From: Cheiracanthium punctorium
Taxonomy: Eukaryota > Arthropoda > Arachnida > Araneae > Cheiracanthiidae
DNA: 64,000 bases
Direction: 5' to 3'
Assembly: GCA_038373885.1 (NCBI GenBank)
Contig: JAWZYV010013131.1
Location: forward strand, 62,001 to 126,000
A program made the position numbers and the translations under genes. Each line of letters opens with the position of its first letter. Position 1 is the first letter of the stretch. Below are positions 50,044-61,297 of this stretch, piece after piece. The notes under the pieces are model-generated. The model saw only the letters and a program-made list of their open reading frames with translations, was not told the origin of the DNA and made no database searches.

Positions 50044-50553
50044 GGTTTGGTGGTAAGAGGAGGAGTACAAGTCCTGCCCGCTCTCGCACCACTCCAGTTT
50101 TCTGTCGGTTTCTTTTTCGTAAAGCAACTCGGATCGGATGAAAGGATTCAGCAGGAATATTGCCGGACGGCCGACTTGAGTTTAAATAAGCCGACTTGGT
50201 GGAGGATCATAATCTGTCTTCGGCAGGAAATTACGGCCAGACTGGCTGACTAGTCGATGGTTAACCGTGCGATGAAGGTAGCTGTGAATGCCGGGAAGGA
50301 ATCCTTTCTGAAAACTCAGTTTGTATTTGTGGTAAAGATATTGGATGGCTCTGTCGGTTTCAAATGCATGCCAGATTCATCCGTTGCTGCAACGTGTAGA
50401 AAAAATCTAGCTCCAAATAGGTGCCATCGATGCAGTATTGCCTAAAGAAGTAATGAAAAAAAATTGTAAGAGAACAACAACAATAAATTTGGTAAATTTA
50501 TCCGAAATGTTAATTAATATGTAACCCTTTTTCACAAAATATAACTTCTTAAT
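50044..50553 (-). promoter_or_regulatory. tinman 5' UTR / proximal promoter region
   Basis: This lies directly upstream of the ATG. An in-frame stop at 50182-50184 bounds the coding frame. A TTATTTAAA element (minus strand, about 50181-50189) is the only TATA-like string, about 140 bases upstream of the ATG. I cannot place the transcription start. Confidence 0.3.
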
Positions 50554-50727
50554 TAGGGATGAATGCAAGACGACTTTTTGCGAGACGAGAAAGAGTTTAA
50601 CAGCTTTTCTGTGAGACGAGACAAACATTTTTAACATTACAATATAGGATTTTGAGAGACGAGGCAAAGCTTTTTGGCTATTTTGCGAGAAGCGAGGCAC
50701 TTGTCTTTCGTCTCGCATCCATCCCTA
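50554..50727. mobile_element. hAT MITE of the GTCTCG-rich family, 0.5 kb upstream of the tinman ATG
   Basis: Ends are TAGGGATGAATGC and GCATCCATCCCTA in inverted orientation. Flanking 8-bp duplications TTCTTAAT (50546-50553) and TTCTTAGT (50728-50735) differ by one base. The interior is built of repeated GAGACGAGAC segments separated by A/T-rich spacers. TAGGG ends with an 8-bp TSD indicate the hAT superfamily. No transposase is present. It sits in the 5' flank of the tinman gene. Confidence 0.8.
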
Positions 50728-50829
50728 TTCTTAGTTATTATCACATATCGAGGGAAGCTAGAACATAAAGGGTTCACAGGGTCTGGAGGTTCATCATATC
50801 TGTCAACATGGGGGGGAAAAAAGAACATT

Positions 50830-53640
50830 TAATTTACACTCGAAAAACTAATATTTTTGCCAAAGAAGTAAGATTAAATCTCTGTCACAGATCGATAGAC
50901 ACGGCCAACAGCTGCACTAAAAAAATATTTTCCTAATAATACAGCACAAAGTGTGGGTAAACGTAACGTCAACACGTTGTGATGTAAAGACTGCGCCAAT
51001 TTGTAGAAAGGTTCATCGCAATAGACTTACCTACGTCATTTCGTGAGTGCATTTACAACACACAGAGCTGTACATTAAAGCTACAGCACTTATGCTGTGT
51101 TATTTTACAGTAATATATATAGTAAAAATACAGGTTTTTCTTACAGAGTATTTACTAGACGAGGTAAGGGGAAAACAATTAGTATTTTATTTATCTCACC
51201 TCTTGCATTCCCCCTCTAAAAAAAGTTAATCACTGAATAAGTTGCTCAAGAAATTGCTCAAGAAATTCTCAGATTATAATGCATATATACAATACATCTT
51301 CTATAGGCGCATGAGAATGATTGAAAAAGTCCTGTCTGTGAATTGTGCTTCATAAATTGATTTCTCCTGATTTAGTTCCCTTTCTCTCTTTTACACAATC
51401 CTTTCTTGGCCTCTAATTTTTGACCTCTGATTTAACCCCTCCGCAGGATGCAAGAGGGGGCGATAATAGAGATGTAATTTATAGCTTTTGGAGAGATAAT
51501 TTTCTTGTAATTTTCCCCCTTGTGTTTTGTATGCTTTACGTTAACCTCCAAAGCGACATGTGCTGTTGAATCACACCAGCATAAAACTCGCGAAATACTG
51601 TAGTGCGGTAAGATAGTGGTTCCAAGACATTGTCGATTCGCCCAGTGTGAAATTGTAATTAATTTCTGGTCCTCATTTATGAATAACTTTTACTGAAACT
51701 GTATGATATCTGTTGCAAGGAAACTGCAGTATGGGATTTAAAAGTATTCTTCCTTTAAAATGTAAGAATACTGGAAAATCTTTTTTTATTTTTTTCAAAA
51801 GTTTTTTTAAGTTTTCAAAACAAATATAAAATTGGATTAACGGATTGGTTCGATTCGAATTTTTTTACTAAATCTTCTGATAAAAAAATAATAGTAGTTT
51901 TGAAAATTAATGTGTTCATTAGTCCAGTAGACTATAGTCTGGTTGTTTACACAACTGCATTTACTAATAGGCATGAAGAAAGTTTTGATTATGTGTCCTA
52001 TTTATCTAACTTTTAAGATGTCAAAGGCACATGTTATTCAATTTTATTTGTAGTGGGTGTTGGGGCTCGTTGGACCTAGGGGCACAGTAGGCCAGCCATA
52101 CCATTTTCTTTTATTTCATTTTATTATAAACAAATGCCCCTAGTAGTTGCACAAATCCTATAAAGAAACCACATGCTAAATTGATAAGGAGCCATTTTAT
52201 TTCAGTGAGTTGTATTTTAGTCCTGCTGAGTAATTTTCAGAAGTCTGATACTTTGTTGTTTCCTAACATTTGTTTAATTAAGATTGGAGCACTAGGTTTG
52301 GGTACTAAACATGATTTAGGCAAGTTATTATTCACTGTATTACAATAGAAATAACACTACTTATATTTGTGAATAACGAATAGTCCAGAATTGTGAATAG
52401 TCCAGAAAAGAAAGAAATTTGATGAAATAATATTTAAAATAGTTACACAGATTGAAATTGAAAGAATGTATAATTTATAAAAGAAAGAATTTAAATTATT
52501 TTCTACTCAAGCTTTATTACTTCATGATCAGGTTATTTTAAAAAGCAATGGTAACTTTAATAAAGTAAAATAAGATTATTTTTGAGGGTTTTAAAAGACG
52601 TGTTGAGGCAATTCTTTTAAAGAAAGTGTATAATTTAAATTACGTCAGGGACAAAAACTGAAAATTACACGATATAGTATAAATCTATTAAAACATAAAG
52701 ATCATCAACATACAAATATGCAAAACCGAATAAAATATTTTGGATTCATAAAAATATAAATAAATAAGAATATTTCAAGGGAAAAAATTAGTAAAAAATT
52801 AACTCTGTCAATTTCTACATTAGGAATTTTTAAAGAGAAGATTTTAAAGCATTTGAGGGAAGACATAGACTCATTCGTCATTTCAGTACGACAAAGTATT
52901 TAAAAAATATTTGTATGGAAGACAGTTTAAGCTTTTTCAAATTAAGTAGTTTAAGTAGTTTTCCTCCTTGTATTTCCTAAAAATGAAAACTTCGGGCCAA
53001 TAGATAGAGGTATGAAAGTTGTACAATTCCTAGTCACAGAAATACCAAAATAAAACCTATTTTAGAAAAATGCTACCCTTCATTGCCCACAACCCTGCTT
53101 CAAAAGAAAGGTGGGGGGGGGGGATACAGGAGAAGAAGCTTTTTGAAAATAGATAATAACTTTGAATTTAAAACAACCAATTAAATTGATTCTTTGTACT
53201 AAAATTTGATCATAATTATTGAATTATAAAATTTCTTTTCAATTAAAATTTTAAAAGAAAAAGTAACAATGCGTTAATTTACATACAAATATTATTCAAA
53301 AAATAGTTTATCTTTGTATATAAACTATTAGTAAAAATATTAGTAAAAATATCTTTTGAAACGCATTCAATACCATGGTCAAATATAGTAAACAAGAGTT
53401 CTATTAACAAATACATATAAGAGTCATACAAATTTTAACTAAAGATTAAATGGTAATCAATAATTGGAAGCATCGGAACATTCAACTACTTGTAATTAAA
53501 AACCTAACTAGCCTTTGCAGGCGAAATTACATATTTAATTAAATTTTTGTACCCAAAATTAATTTTGAGTAATTTAGTATTTTATTTACTCATAGATTTT
53601 TTAAGTGAAAAATATTTTTAAAAACATATAAATACAAGCT
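50830..53640. other. upstream flank, AT-rich, no gene seen
   Basis: No element ends or exons are recognisable; a poly-G run lies at 53112-53123. Confidence 0.5.
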
Positions 53641-53641
53641 T

Positions 53642-53676
<35 letters not shown>
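53642..53676. repeat. (TAA)n microsatellite
   Basis: About eleven uninterrupted TAA/AAT units. Confidence 0.9.
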
Positions 53677-53678
<2 letters not shown>

Positions 53679-53749
53679 GGCTGAATAAATATAAAGATAA
53701 ATAAAGAACTTAGTATATAACACTAACAAATATAAGATAAAATATTACT

Positions 53750-53886
53750 GATCGTTTAGGGTGGTACAAAGCATTCACCCTTCTTCCAGCTGTAAAAAAT
53801 GTTTCCTTCCACAAAGACAGAACATGAGGGAGGATGGGCTTTTTACCACAGATGTAGGGCAATCCTTTGTACCACCCGAAACGATC
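53750..53886. repeat. 137-bp inverted-repeat element
   Basis: Arms GATCGTTTAGGGTGGTACAA (53750-53771) and the inverse CTTTGTACCACCCGAAACGA (53865-53886) have one mismatch in 22. The centre is pyrimidine-rich and not repetitive. It may be a small MITE, but no TSD was found. Confidence 0.55.
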
Positions 53887-53962
53887 TTCACTATTTTATT
53901 GTGTTGTATACGAAGTTATTTATTTGTTTTAATAATTTAACACCAGTTAGTTGAGTGTTCTC

Positions 53963-54124
53963 CATAGTTGCCAACTTTCGCGATAAAATCGGGAGATTTT
54001 CCCCCACTAATCTTTCCTTAGCAATTTACCCTTAAAATAAGTCCAAAATTTTTATTCTAAACAAAACTATTAAAAAATTGTGGTGGAAAATCTCCCGATA
54101 AAATCGGGAGAGTTGACAACTATG
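53963..54124. mobile_element. palindromic MITE with CATAGTTGCCAAC ends
   Basis: CATAGTTGCCAACTTTC and GAGTTGACAACTATG are inverted, with ATAAAATCGGGAGA motifs on both sides. GTTCTC flanks both ends. It is similar in end sequence to 9120-9300. Confidence 0.7.
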
Positions 54125-54261
54125 GTTCTCTGTTTCATTATGAACATAGATGTTTCAATCAGGAATATAACGACTAAAAGAAAAATCCCTGCTTGAAGCA
54201 TACTGTTCATTATTTAAAATGAAATCAAACCCAATGCACACATTTTGGAATGAAGGATAGT

Positions 54262-54517
54262 CCTTTCGCTACAGAGCTGAAGAACTTTTCTGAACAGCCG
54301 TCTGTGCTACCGCACAGCCCAGCTGTATGAGAAAACTTCTTTAGCTCTGTTGCGCCAGATGGGTTATTCGATCCGCCGCCATGTTGTTGGTAGTTAAATG
54401 GATCGATGGCAACGAACGACTGCACTTTTTCAGCGTTGGCCAGCCTTTCCAGTTAATCTTGATGATCCAGTTAATCCAGCAAGGATACTGATGTGAAAAT
54501 CCTTGCGCTTTAAAGGG
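54262..54517 (-). mobile_element. piggyBac-like MITE copy, partial foldback
   Basis: The right end TTGCGCTTTAAAGGG is followed by TTAA (54518-54521). It contains CGCCATGTTGTTGGTAGTTA, the inverse of the 12402 copy. ACAGAGCTGAAGAACTTTTC pairs with GAAAACTTCTTTAGCTCTGT around a GC-rich loop. The left end was not found. Confidence 0.6.
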
Positions 54518-54547
54518 TTAAGGGTCACTGTGTAAATAACATAGATA

Positions 54548-54989
54548 CAGTATCGTGCTGTTAACACAGTACTGTAGCCAAGATTTTATTTCGGGGGGGA
54601 AGGCTGGGTATCAAATTGTAAGCTAAATACGTATCAAATTGTAAGCTAAGTAAAGTGTCCGATTTCGGGGGGGGGATGCAGCCCCCTCAGGCTACGCCCC
54701 TGTATTAACACCCGCTTAAGAATGTAAGAACTCTAACGAGGAATCGGAAAAAAAAAAAAAAGAACACGACATTTTTAGATTTTTTGGTACAAAACTGTTA
54801 AAACAATGCCTAACAAACGATAAAATGAGTTCATGAAAAGGAAGTTTAGATTAATCGGGAAATCGGAGACGGTTAAATTATCATTTCTTAAAAAACGGGG
54901 AAATACACAGCATTAAAGTAAATCGAGACAAGAGACTTAAACCGGGAAAAAAAGTTCTCAAGCGAGAACTTTTGAACCGAGCTATACTG
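54548..54989. mobile_element. pogo/Tc1-type TIR element with nested hAT MITE
   Basis: CAGTATCGTGCTGTTAACAC and the inverse GAACCGAGCTATACTG are flanked by TA on both sides. Subterminal CGCTTAAGAA/TTCTC(A)AGCG motifs are shared. It is diverged. The insertion at 54567-54702 splits its left end. Confidence 0.5.
54567..54702. mobile_element. hAT MITE, nested
   Basis: CAGTACTGTAGCCAAG and AGGCTACGCCCCTG are inverted ends of the GGCGTAGCC group. Flanks TGTTAACA and TATTAACA differ by one base. Confidence 0.75.
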
Positions 54990-55464
54990 TAATATTAAAA
55001 TCGAATATGAATATATATATATATGTTGCACGAGCACAGGTAAAAGTTGTCTTATCGATTCAAACGATGCTCAAAAAATTGCTCGGCAACCGATTCAATA
55101 ATTGCGTGTCTTATTTCAAAGAGGCACTGTCTTCGGACAACAGCACAACAGATATCCAAACAAAGGTCGGAAAAGTAAACACAAAGGTATATAAAAAATT
55201 AGAAGAAACATAATAGCGCAATGTTGGTGGTAAAAAAAAGAGAAGAGGCTGGGGGATGGAAACATGACAAACATATAGATTATCAAACACTTTCCAACAT
55301 AATTACATTTGCGCATGTGTTACTGCTAAACGAATGGTTAACTTATTTGCTTCCAACCCATCGTCCCAATAACATGTCAACAGTCTGATTGAGCAATGTT
55401 TTGTACTGGATTTTGCCTGATTGTGCAAAATGCCGACCGTGAATGGAAATCATTCTGGGACTGG

Positions 55465-55545
55465 ATGCCGGGAAGCAACGGTGCTCACATCACAGAAGGG
55501 AGTCGTTGCAACAATCGGAGCACAAGCAGGATGAAGCACATAAGA
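55465..55545. repeat. dispersed repeat related to 13993-14150
   Basis: GATGCCGGGAAGCAACG and GTCGTTGCAACAATC-like blocks appear in the same order as at 14087-14140. Confidence 0.5.
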
Positions 55546-55549
55546 CATT

Positions 55550-57165
55550 ACAAGTGTTTGTTTTTAATCGCTACCGTTAGGATGTAATCTGTGTCAGTTC
55601 TTTTGGATTCCTCTGTGAAAGAGCTGTAAAAATGTAATACACTATTTCCATTCTTTCATAAGCTAATAAGAATAAATATTTACTAATTTTTTAAGCAGGA
55701 TGCGGGTCTCTAATATCCACTTTAAAGTATAATGTAAAACTGAAAGAAAGCCGCAAGACTACCTATACAGAATCTTACTTTTACAAAATTAATTTTTTGT
55801 CTCATGCGTTTGTTTTATGGTTTGCTAAGAATTTTTCAAATATTTTTATGGGTTAAATATTTTATTTGACCACATCACATCATCATCATTGTTTTTCAGC
55901 TTCATTTATTTGCTTTTCTCATGATATTTTGTAATAGTGTCTTGGGAATGGGGCAAAACAAAGAGATAGAGATAAATGTGTAAGGGTAATCAAAATTTAT
56001 GAAACTTCAAACAAAACGAAATTTTTAAAGAAAAACAGTAAAGTTGAAATATACTGTTAACGTTTGCCTTTTCCTGGGGGAAATTTCAGAAAAACTCCAT
56101 AACATCCGAAGGAAAAATGTACAATAACTGCATTTATCTTACTTCGTATCTTTCAGGCCTTCCTTTTCTTCTGCTCAAAATAATAATAATAAGTAAATAA
56201 ATAACGTCCTTGGAAACTCCAAAAGGGATAAACACAAACAAGTTTCTTAATGCTGTCCGAAAATGCGGCAGTCCAGTAAATATGTCCAAACGAAGTCAAA
56301 ACAGAAAACACGCAACACGTGCAAAATAATACCGATTCACCGCCAACCGCTCTCCTTGGCTGCTAGCTACTTGATTCCGGACCACATTGTTCAGTGACTA
56401 ATCTACACCGCGGTAGCGGATCTATCAAATTCTGACAGCTCCAATGAGAGATGTCCCCCTCCTGCTGACGTCAGATAGCCACGCCCTCATTTGCATGACG
56501 GCAGTTTTAACAATGGAGTCCCTTCTGCGGATTATACAAGTCTCCTGCTTTTGATGCTGTTGTTGTTGTGTTCTTTTTTTATAATCTGGGTGGATTTTTT
56601 TAAAAAATGAAATGGCTGTACACTCTCCGACCCGCCCTCGTTCCGCCCCTGTAGCCAATTGGAGATGACAATGCTAAGGAAAAAAGGGGGAGGGGGGAGA
56701 GTCAAATGTGTCCGCGGAGGAGAGGGGGGGGGGGAAAGGAACGTGGAGACGCCCTTTCGGTTTCGTTATCGGAATGCATTCATCATCCTCCGCGACTATC
56801 AACGGGGATGTTAAAGAGCTAAACCGACCGTTCGTTTCGGGATGAGGAAGAAATCGCGACCAAGAAAGAAAAACGCGGGATAAAAGAAAAAATAGAAAGG
56901 AATTACGCAACTCTCATTTGGCAACACGATCGCAGGTTGATTATAAAGTATACAGAGGCGAGAGGACGAATGATCTTTTAACAGTAAAAAAAAAAAACTA
57001 GAAAAAAATCTCGTTAAGTATTCTCGGTCATTAAACAGAACTACTATGATGTTCTTGTAGTTCTAAGAAATGATAGTTCTTTTAAGAGAAATAAAGCAGT
57101 TTTAGAACAGCTTTTTACAGAGTCAAATTACTCTTCATTATTTAGAATATCTCTTCACAGGCTTT
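55550..57165. other. upstream flank, no coding exon recognised
   Basis: It is AT-rich until about 56300, then a GC-richer block (56330-56900) with G-tracts and CpGs. Two frames of 77-78 codons at 56425-56910 on the minus strand are compositionally biased and not convincing. Confidence 0.4.
56440..56500. promoter_or_regulatory. motif cluster: CCAAT, CRE, CACGCCC, octamer
   Basis: In 60 bases there are CCAATGAG (56441), TGACGTCA (56466-56473, perfect CRE), GATAG, CACGCCC and ATTTGCAT (56489-56496, perfect octamer). It lies 6.4 kb upstream of the tinman ATG in a GC-richer, TE-free stretch. It could be an enhancer, a distal promoter or the promoter of an unseen transcript. Confidence 0.4.
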
Positions 57166-57528
57166 ACACTCTTAAAAATTTGATGCAACCTTTCACCAAA
57201 ACTCGGTACTAGAAAAGTTGGCTCCCTAAAATGGTGATTCAGCAATGTATTGCTAAACCTGAGAACAAGGGCGGCTCCAGGCTGAATTTTCGGAGGGGGC
57301 CATTAAACTTTTTAGATAGTCTATAAACTGTTTAAAATGCCAATTTAACGTGAGGAATCGTAAAGTTCAAAAACAAAACGTTCGGGGGAGGCTATGGCCC
57401 CTATGGCCCCCTCGCTGGAGCCGCCCTTGCCTGAGAACCAAATGTTGGAAAAAAGTTCCACCATCGTAAGGAGCCAACTTTCTAGTACCATGTTTTGGTG
57501 AAATGTTGCACCCAATTTTTAATGTACT
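57166..57528. mobile_element. TIR element with ACTCTTAAAAATT ends, nested MITE inside
   Basis: ACTCTTAAAAATTTGATGCA at the left and its diverged inverse at the right continue pairing for about 70 bp (CACCAAAAC, GGTACTAGAAA, GTTGGCTCC). The superfamily is not assigned. Confidence 0.6.
57266..57429. mobile_element. hAT MITE, CAAGGGCGGCTCCAG ends, nested
   Basis: CAAGGGCGGCTCCAG and CTGGAGCCGCCCTTG are perfect inverses. The TSD CCTGAGAA is perfect at 57258-57265 and 57430-57437. Confidence 0.9.
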
Positions 57529-58464
57529 CTGCAATTTTACAAGAGGCCAACCTATAGTTTAAGGAACATGCTAGAAAATAATGTTTAATTTACAGTTGCA
57601 GTATTTTCTAAAATAGATGACGCCTAAACTCTCCATTAGGCCGAAATTTTGAAAAGTAATACCAATTCATTTTTTAAAAATACCAATGATGTTAATATGT
57701 TGCATTGCTTGGTTATTTTGTTCCAGGCTTCTATGCTTTAAATAACCAGTTCTTGGTAAAATCGTACTTTCACAATGATTCAATATTTTGCTCCCCCCCC
57801 CCCCGGGGTAGAAGGGGCCGAAATTTTGGAAATTTTACGCACTAATCGGTGTTTGGGGCCCCCAGCTCGCTTTGTCCCTATAGTCAAAAACTTTCTAAAT
57901 CGGGCTCCGACTGTTTATAAGTGTTCGCAGAACAATTTATGATTTACAGAGTAGTATTTATATTTTCGAGGTAGTAGAATGCAATTTGTATGATTTGAAA
58001 GGTCTTTAAAAGTCGTTAGACAATAATTTCAGTTTTCACTGCAATCATGCTTTCCACTTGTAATTTTCCCATGATTCACGAAAGGTTTTACATAAGCCTC
58101 GTACCGCGCAGTTGATTATGTAAGTGCAAAAATCCTGAACTCCGTTTTGCATTTGAAAATTTTCATTAAAGCTCTCTCAAAATGCTGAATTTATTAACCT
58201 GGTATGAGGAAAACTTTTAATCCTGTGAATTGCTAAATCCCATACGGGTAATCATTTCCGGCTTGTGATCCGGCCCGTAGAACATACCAAAACCCCGTAT
58301 AAAACCCATATATATACCATTCAAAATCAAAATTATACGGCCTGCGATTTCGCTAAAATCCTGAAGTTTGACCCGCAACTTCGCTGACATCCTAAAATTT
58401 GGCCCGCAAATTTTCAAAGGTTGCCCATAGAACCAAACTCTTTGACTGTTGCCAGTCACGAAGA
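57529..58464. other. intergenic, no gene seen
   Basis: A possible hAT remnant lies at about 57790-57910 (G/C-rich tracts, AAATCGGGCTCCGACTG). No exon is seen. Confidence 0.45.
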
Positions 58465-58903
58465 CTAGATTTGATTTCTACAAAAATAGTTGCGGGTGAC
58501 ATAGCTCCACGAGAATCCTTTACTTTTTAGCACATCATTTCCCGTAAAAAAATTTGTCACGATTATTTTTAACAGCACTGACATCTGCTGAAAAATGGAA
58601 GAATGCGAGAACAGCAGGATAGATTGCCCAATTCTGAAAAAAGGGCAGCCGTTGCCATCGCTCGACTTAACGACCAACAAGATGGCGGACGATCGAAACG
58701 TTCATCGCTTGCCACAGATCTAGAGACCCTTTTTTGACGACACCTGGCTGTGCCGGTACAGCCAGCTGCCGTCAAAAAAGGGTCTCTAGATCTGTGGCAA
58801 GCGATGAACGTTTCGATCGTCCGCCATCTTGTTGGTAGTTAAGTCGAGCGATGGCAACGGCTGCCCTATTTTCAGCATTGGGAAAGGGTTGCGCCTCAAA
58901 GGG
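58465..58903. mobile_element. piggyBac-like element with giant foldback
   Basis: From GATTTGATTTCTACAAAAAT onward it parallels 9630-9963. The right end TTGCGCCTCAAAGGG is followed by TTAA (58904-58907). The left terminus is missing. Bases 58627-58881 form a near-perfect inverted repeat centred at about 58754, a structure the 9559 copy lacks. Confidence 0.7.
58627..58881. repeat. 255-bp palindrome, arms about 125 bp
   Basis: GGGCAGCCGTTGCCATCGCT (58643) and AGCGATGGCAACGGCTGCCC (to 58866) mark the inner arms. Pairing runs through ATCTAGAGACCC/GGGTCTCTAGAT to a GGCTGTGCCGGTACAGCC centre, and outward to CAATTCTGAAAA/TTTTCAGCATTG. Confidence 0.85.
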
Positions 58904-59257
58904 TTAAGTGAGCCATCAAGTCCAGGTTTAGGATTTAATTTAGGTGAAATTCACGTAAAGTAAATGAATCAAATACGATAAATATTAAATTTAAAAGATT
59001 CTTCACATTTTTTAACAGACAAAATTTGTATATTAAGTGAGACAAACAATTAATTTTGCAATACTTACTTTTATTTTATTCATATAAGACTTTTACGTGA
59101 TACTTGGATAAAATTTCAATGATGATGTAAACTGAACCGTCCAGGTTTAGGATTGAATTTAGGTAAAGTTCATGTAAAGCATGGGCGTAACTTGGGCTTC
59201 GAAACTGGGGGGGGCAAAAGTCATTTTAAAGGAAGTCCATATTATGCGTGCCCGTAC

Positions 59258-59888
<631 letters not shown>

Positions 59889-60011
59889 ATTCTGCAAAGA
59901 TTAATATAAAAGTATTTAAACAGTTTAAAGGTATTTATAAATGTGTTCTATATTAATTAAAAATATGAACTGTTGTAAGGCAAATCTCAGAGGTGTGACT
60001 CCCCCTTACCT

Positions 60012-60024
60012 ATGGGAAAGCATA

Positions 60025-60064
<40 letters not shown>
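60012..60064. repeat. (TA)n microsatellite
   Basis: TATATATGTG followed by about 16 TA units, next to AT-poor GGGCCTCGTCAGGGGAGAACC sequence. Confidence 0.9.
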
Positions 60065-60067
<3 letters not shown>

Positions 60068-60197
60068 AAACTATAAATTCGGTCTTCGGGCCTCGTCAGG
60101 GGAGAACCCCCTGAGCCCCCCTAACTTTTTAGTTTCATTATTGCCAAATTAAAACAATATTAATTGATTGTCATTTTATCTCTCACCCGTTTTTCTT

Positions 60198-60660
60198 TTA
60201 TTCTTCCTTTACATTTATTTCATCGACAGGAAGTAGGAGGGTTTCCTGATCTTTCCCTGCAATTGCAAACGTGGGTCGATGATAATTGAAGTAACTTATA
60301 TAATTTTTAGTATCTATCTTAATACACCAAAAATTTAGCTTTTCGTTATTGGATATTGTTGAGAGAGCTTTAGGCGAGTAGGGTTGCTGTATTTCGTCTG
60401 GTAACCCTATTGGCAAGTCATCCAGAATGGATAAGAATCTCGGACTGTTAGGCTTATGTTTAAAATTATTCTTTTTTCCACTTTCACATTCTCTAGCCCT
60501 GTGCCCGATGCGTTTACACCTTTTACAAGTTATTCTTGACGCATCCTTAATTTTATGAGTCGGCTGGCCCGAGTATTTTCCATAATTTTTATTTTTAGAC
60601 TCAGGTTTTCCAGGAGCAGCCACGAAAGCACCTGAGTCTTCAGCTTGTCTGTCATCGTTA
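60198..60660 (-). pseudogene. copia gag zinc-knuckle part fused to an unidentified open stretch
   Basis: Bases 60454-60660 encode the nucleocapsid-like region with [14 protein letters not shown], a CCHC zinc knuckle (60486-60527) that in copia elements binds the element RNA. It is out of frame with the N-terminal gag immediately upstream. After the knuckle the frame stays open for about 85 codons (60198-60453) in sequence that does not look like copia protease/integrase and that I do not recognise. It ends at a TAA. There are no protease, integrase or reverse transcriptase motifs anywhere in the window, so the element is defective. Confidence 0.65.
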
Positions 60661-61215
60661 CGCCTGGCATTTGATTATGAGTATTTCTGGCTTTGGTAGC
60701 TCAGCTCTTGATTCCATAGCACATCGGAAATTGTCGAAAGTAGTAGAGAGGCTATATATCAGCAAGTCGTCGTCTATTTTAATATCCATTTCTGAAAGTC
60801 TGTCCACTATGTCGAAGAATTTTCTCAAATGGTCGTGAATTCCATTAGACGAGTTGGGTATCTTATATTGAATTAAAGATTTCATTAATGCAGCTTTACG
60901 AGCAGGTCCTTTAGACTGATAGCTTTCTGACAGGTTTTTCCAGACATCTGATGAAGTGTCACAATTTTTTATTTCTTTGAGTTCAGATGGCGATATACAT
61001 AGAATTATATCTGCTTTTGCTTTTTCGTCCATTTGGATCCGCGTAACGAACTCTTCTTGCGATTTTTCGACATTTTCCAAAACTTCGGGTTTAGGCTTTG
61101 AACCTGATGCATAAATCCAGGCATCACTCTTTATTAAAAGTGCTTTCATTTGCATTTTCCATGTTTCGTAATTAACTTTGTTCAGCGTTTCAATTCGCCT
61201 CGTTCCAGTCGCCAT
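60658..61215 (-). pseudogene. Ty1/copia-type gag, N-terminal part, frameshifted
   Basis: It starts at an ATG (61213-61215) with a Met-Ala-Thr opening. It carries copia gag hallmarks: LNKVNYETWKMQMKALL near the start, DVWKNLSESYQ in the middle, then a LxxFFDIVDRLSEM-like helix (the UBN2/retrotran_gag_2 family). It stops at a TAA (60658-60660) exactly where the zinc-knuckle segment begins in another frame, so the gag is broken by a small indel. In intact elements Gag assembles virus-like particles. Confidence 0.85.
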
Positions 61216-61277
61216 TTTGAGGATGAATGATGCAGCCTTGAAACGAACGTTGAAAATAAGCAAATAAATTAATTAAT

Positions 61278-61297
61278 CCATCTGGTGTCCATAACCT
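61278..61297 (-). other. candidate copia primer-binding region
   Basis: The minus strand reads AGGTTATGGACACCAGATGG 63 bases before the gag ATG. It resembles the GGTTATGGGCCCAG-type site, complementary to the anticodon region of initiator tRNA-Met, used by Drosophila copia. The match is partial. Confidence 0.4.

Noticed and set aside
49654..50253. 199-codon plus-strand open frame antisense to tinman exon 1
   Set aside because: It is a shadow of the GC-rich coding exon on the opposite strand; the minus strand carries the TN motif and a matching splice donor.
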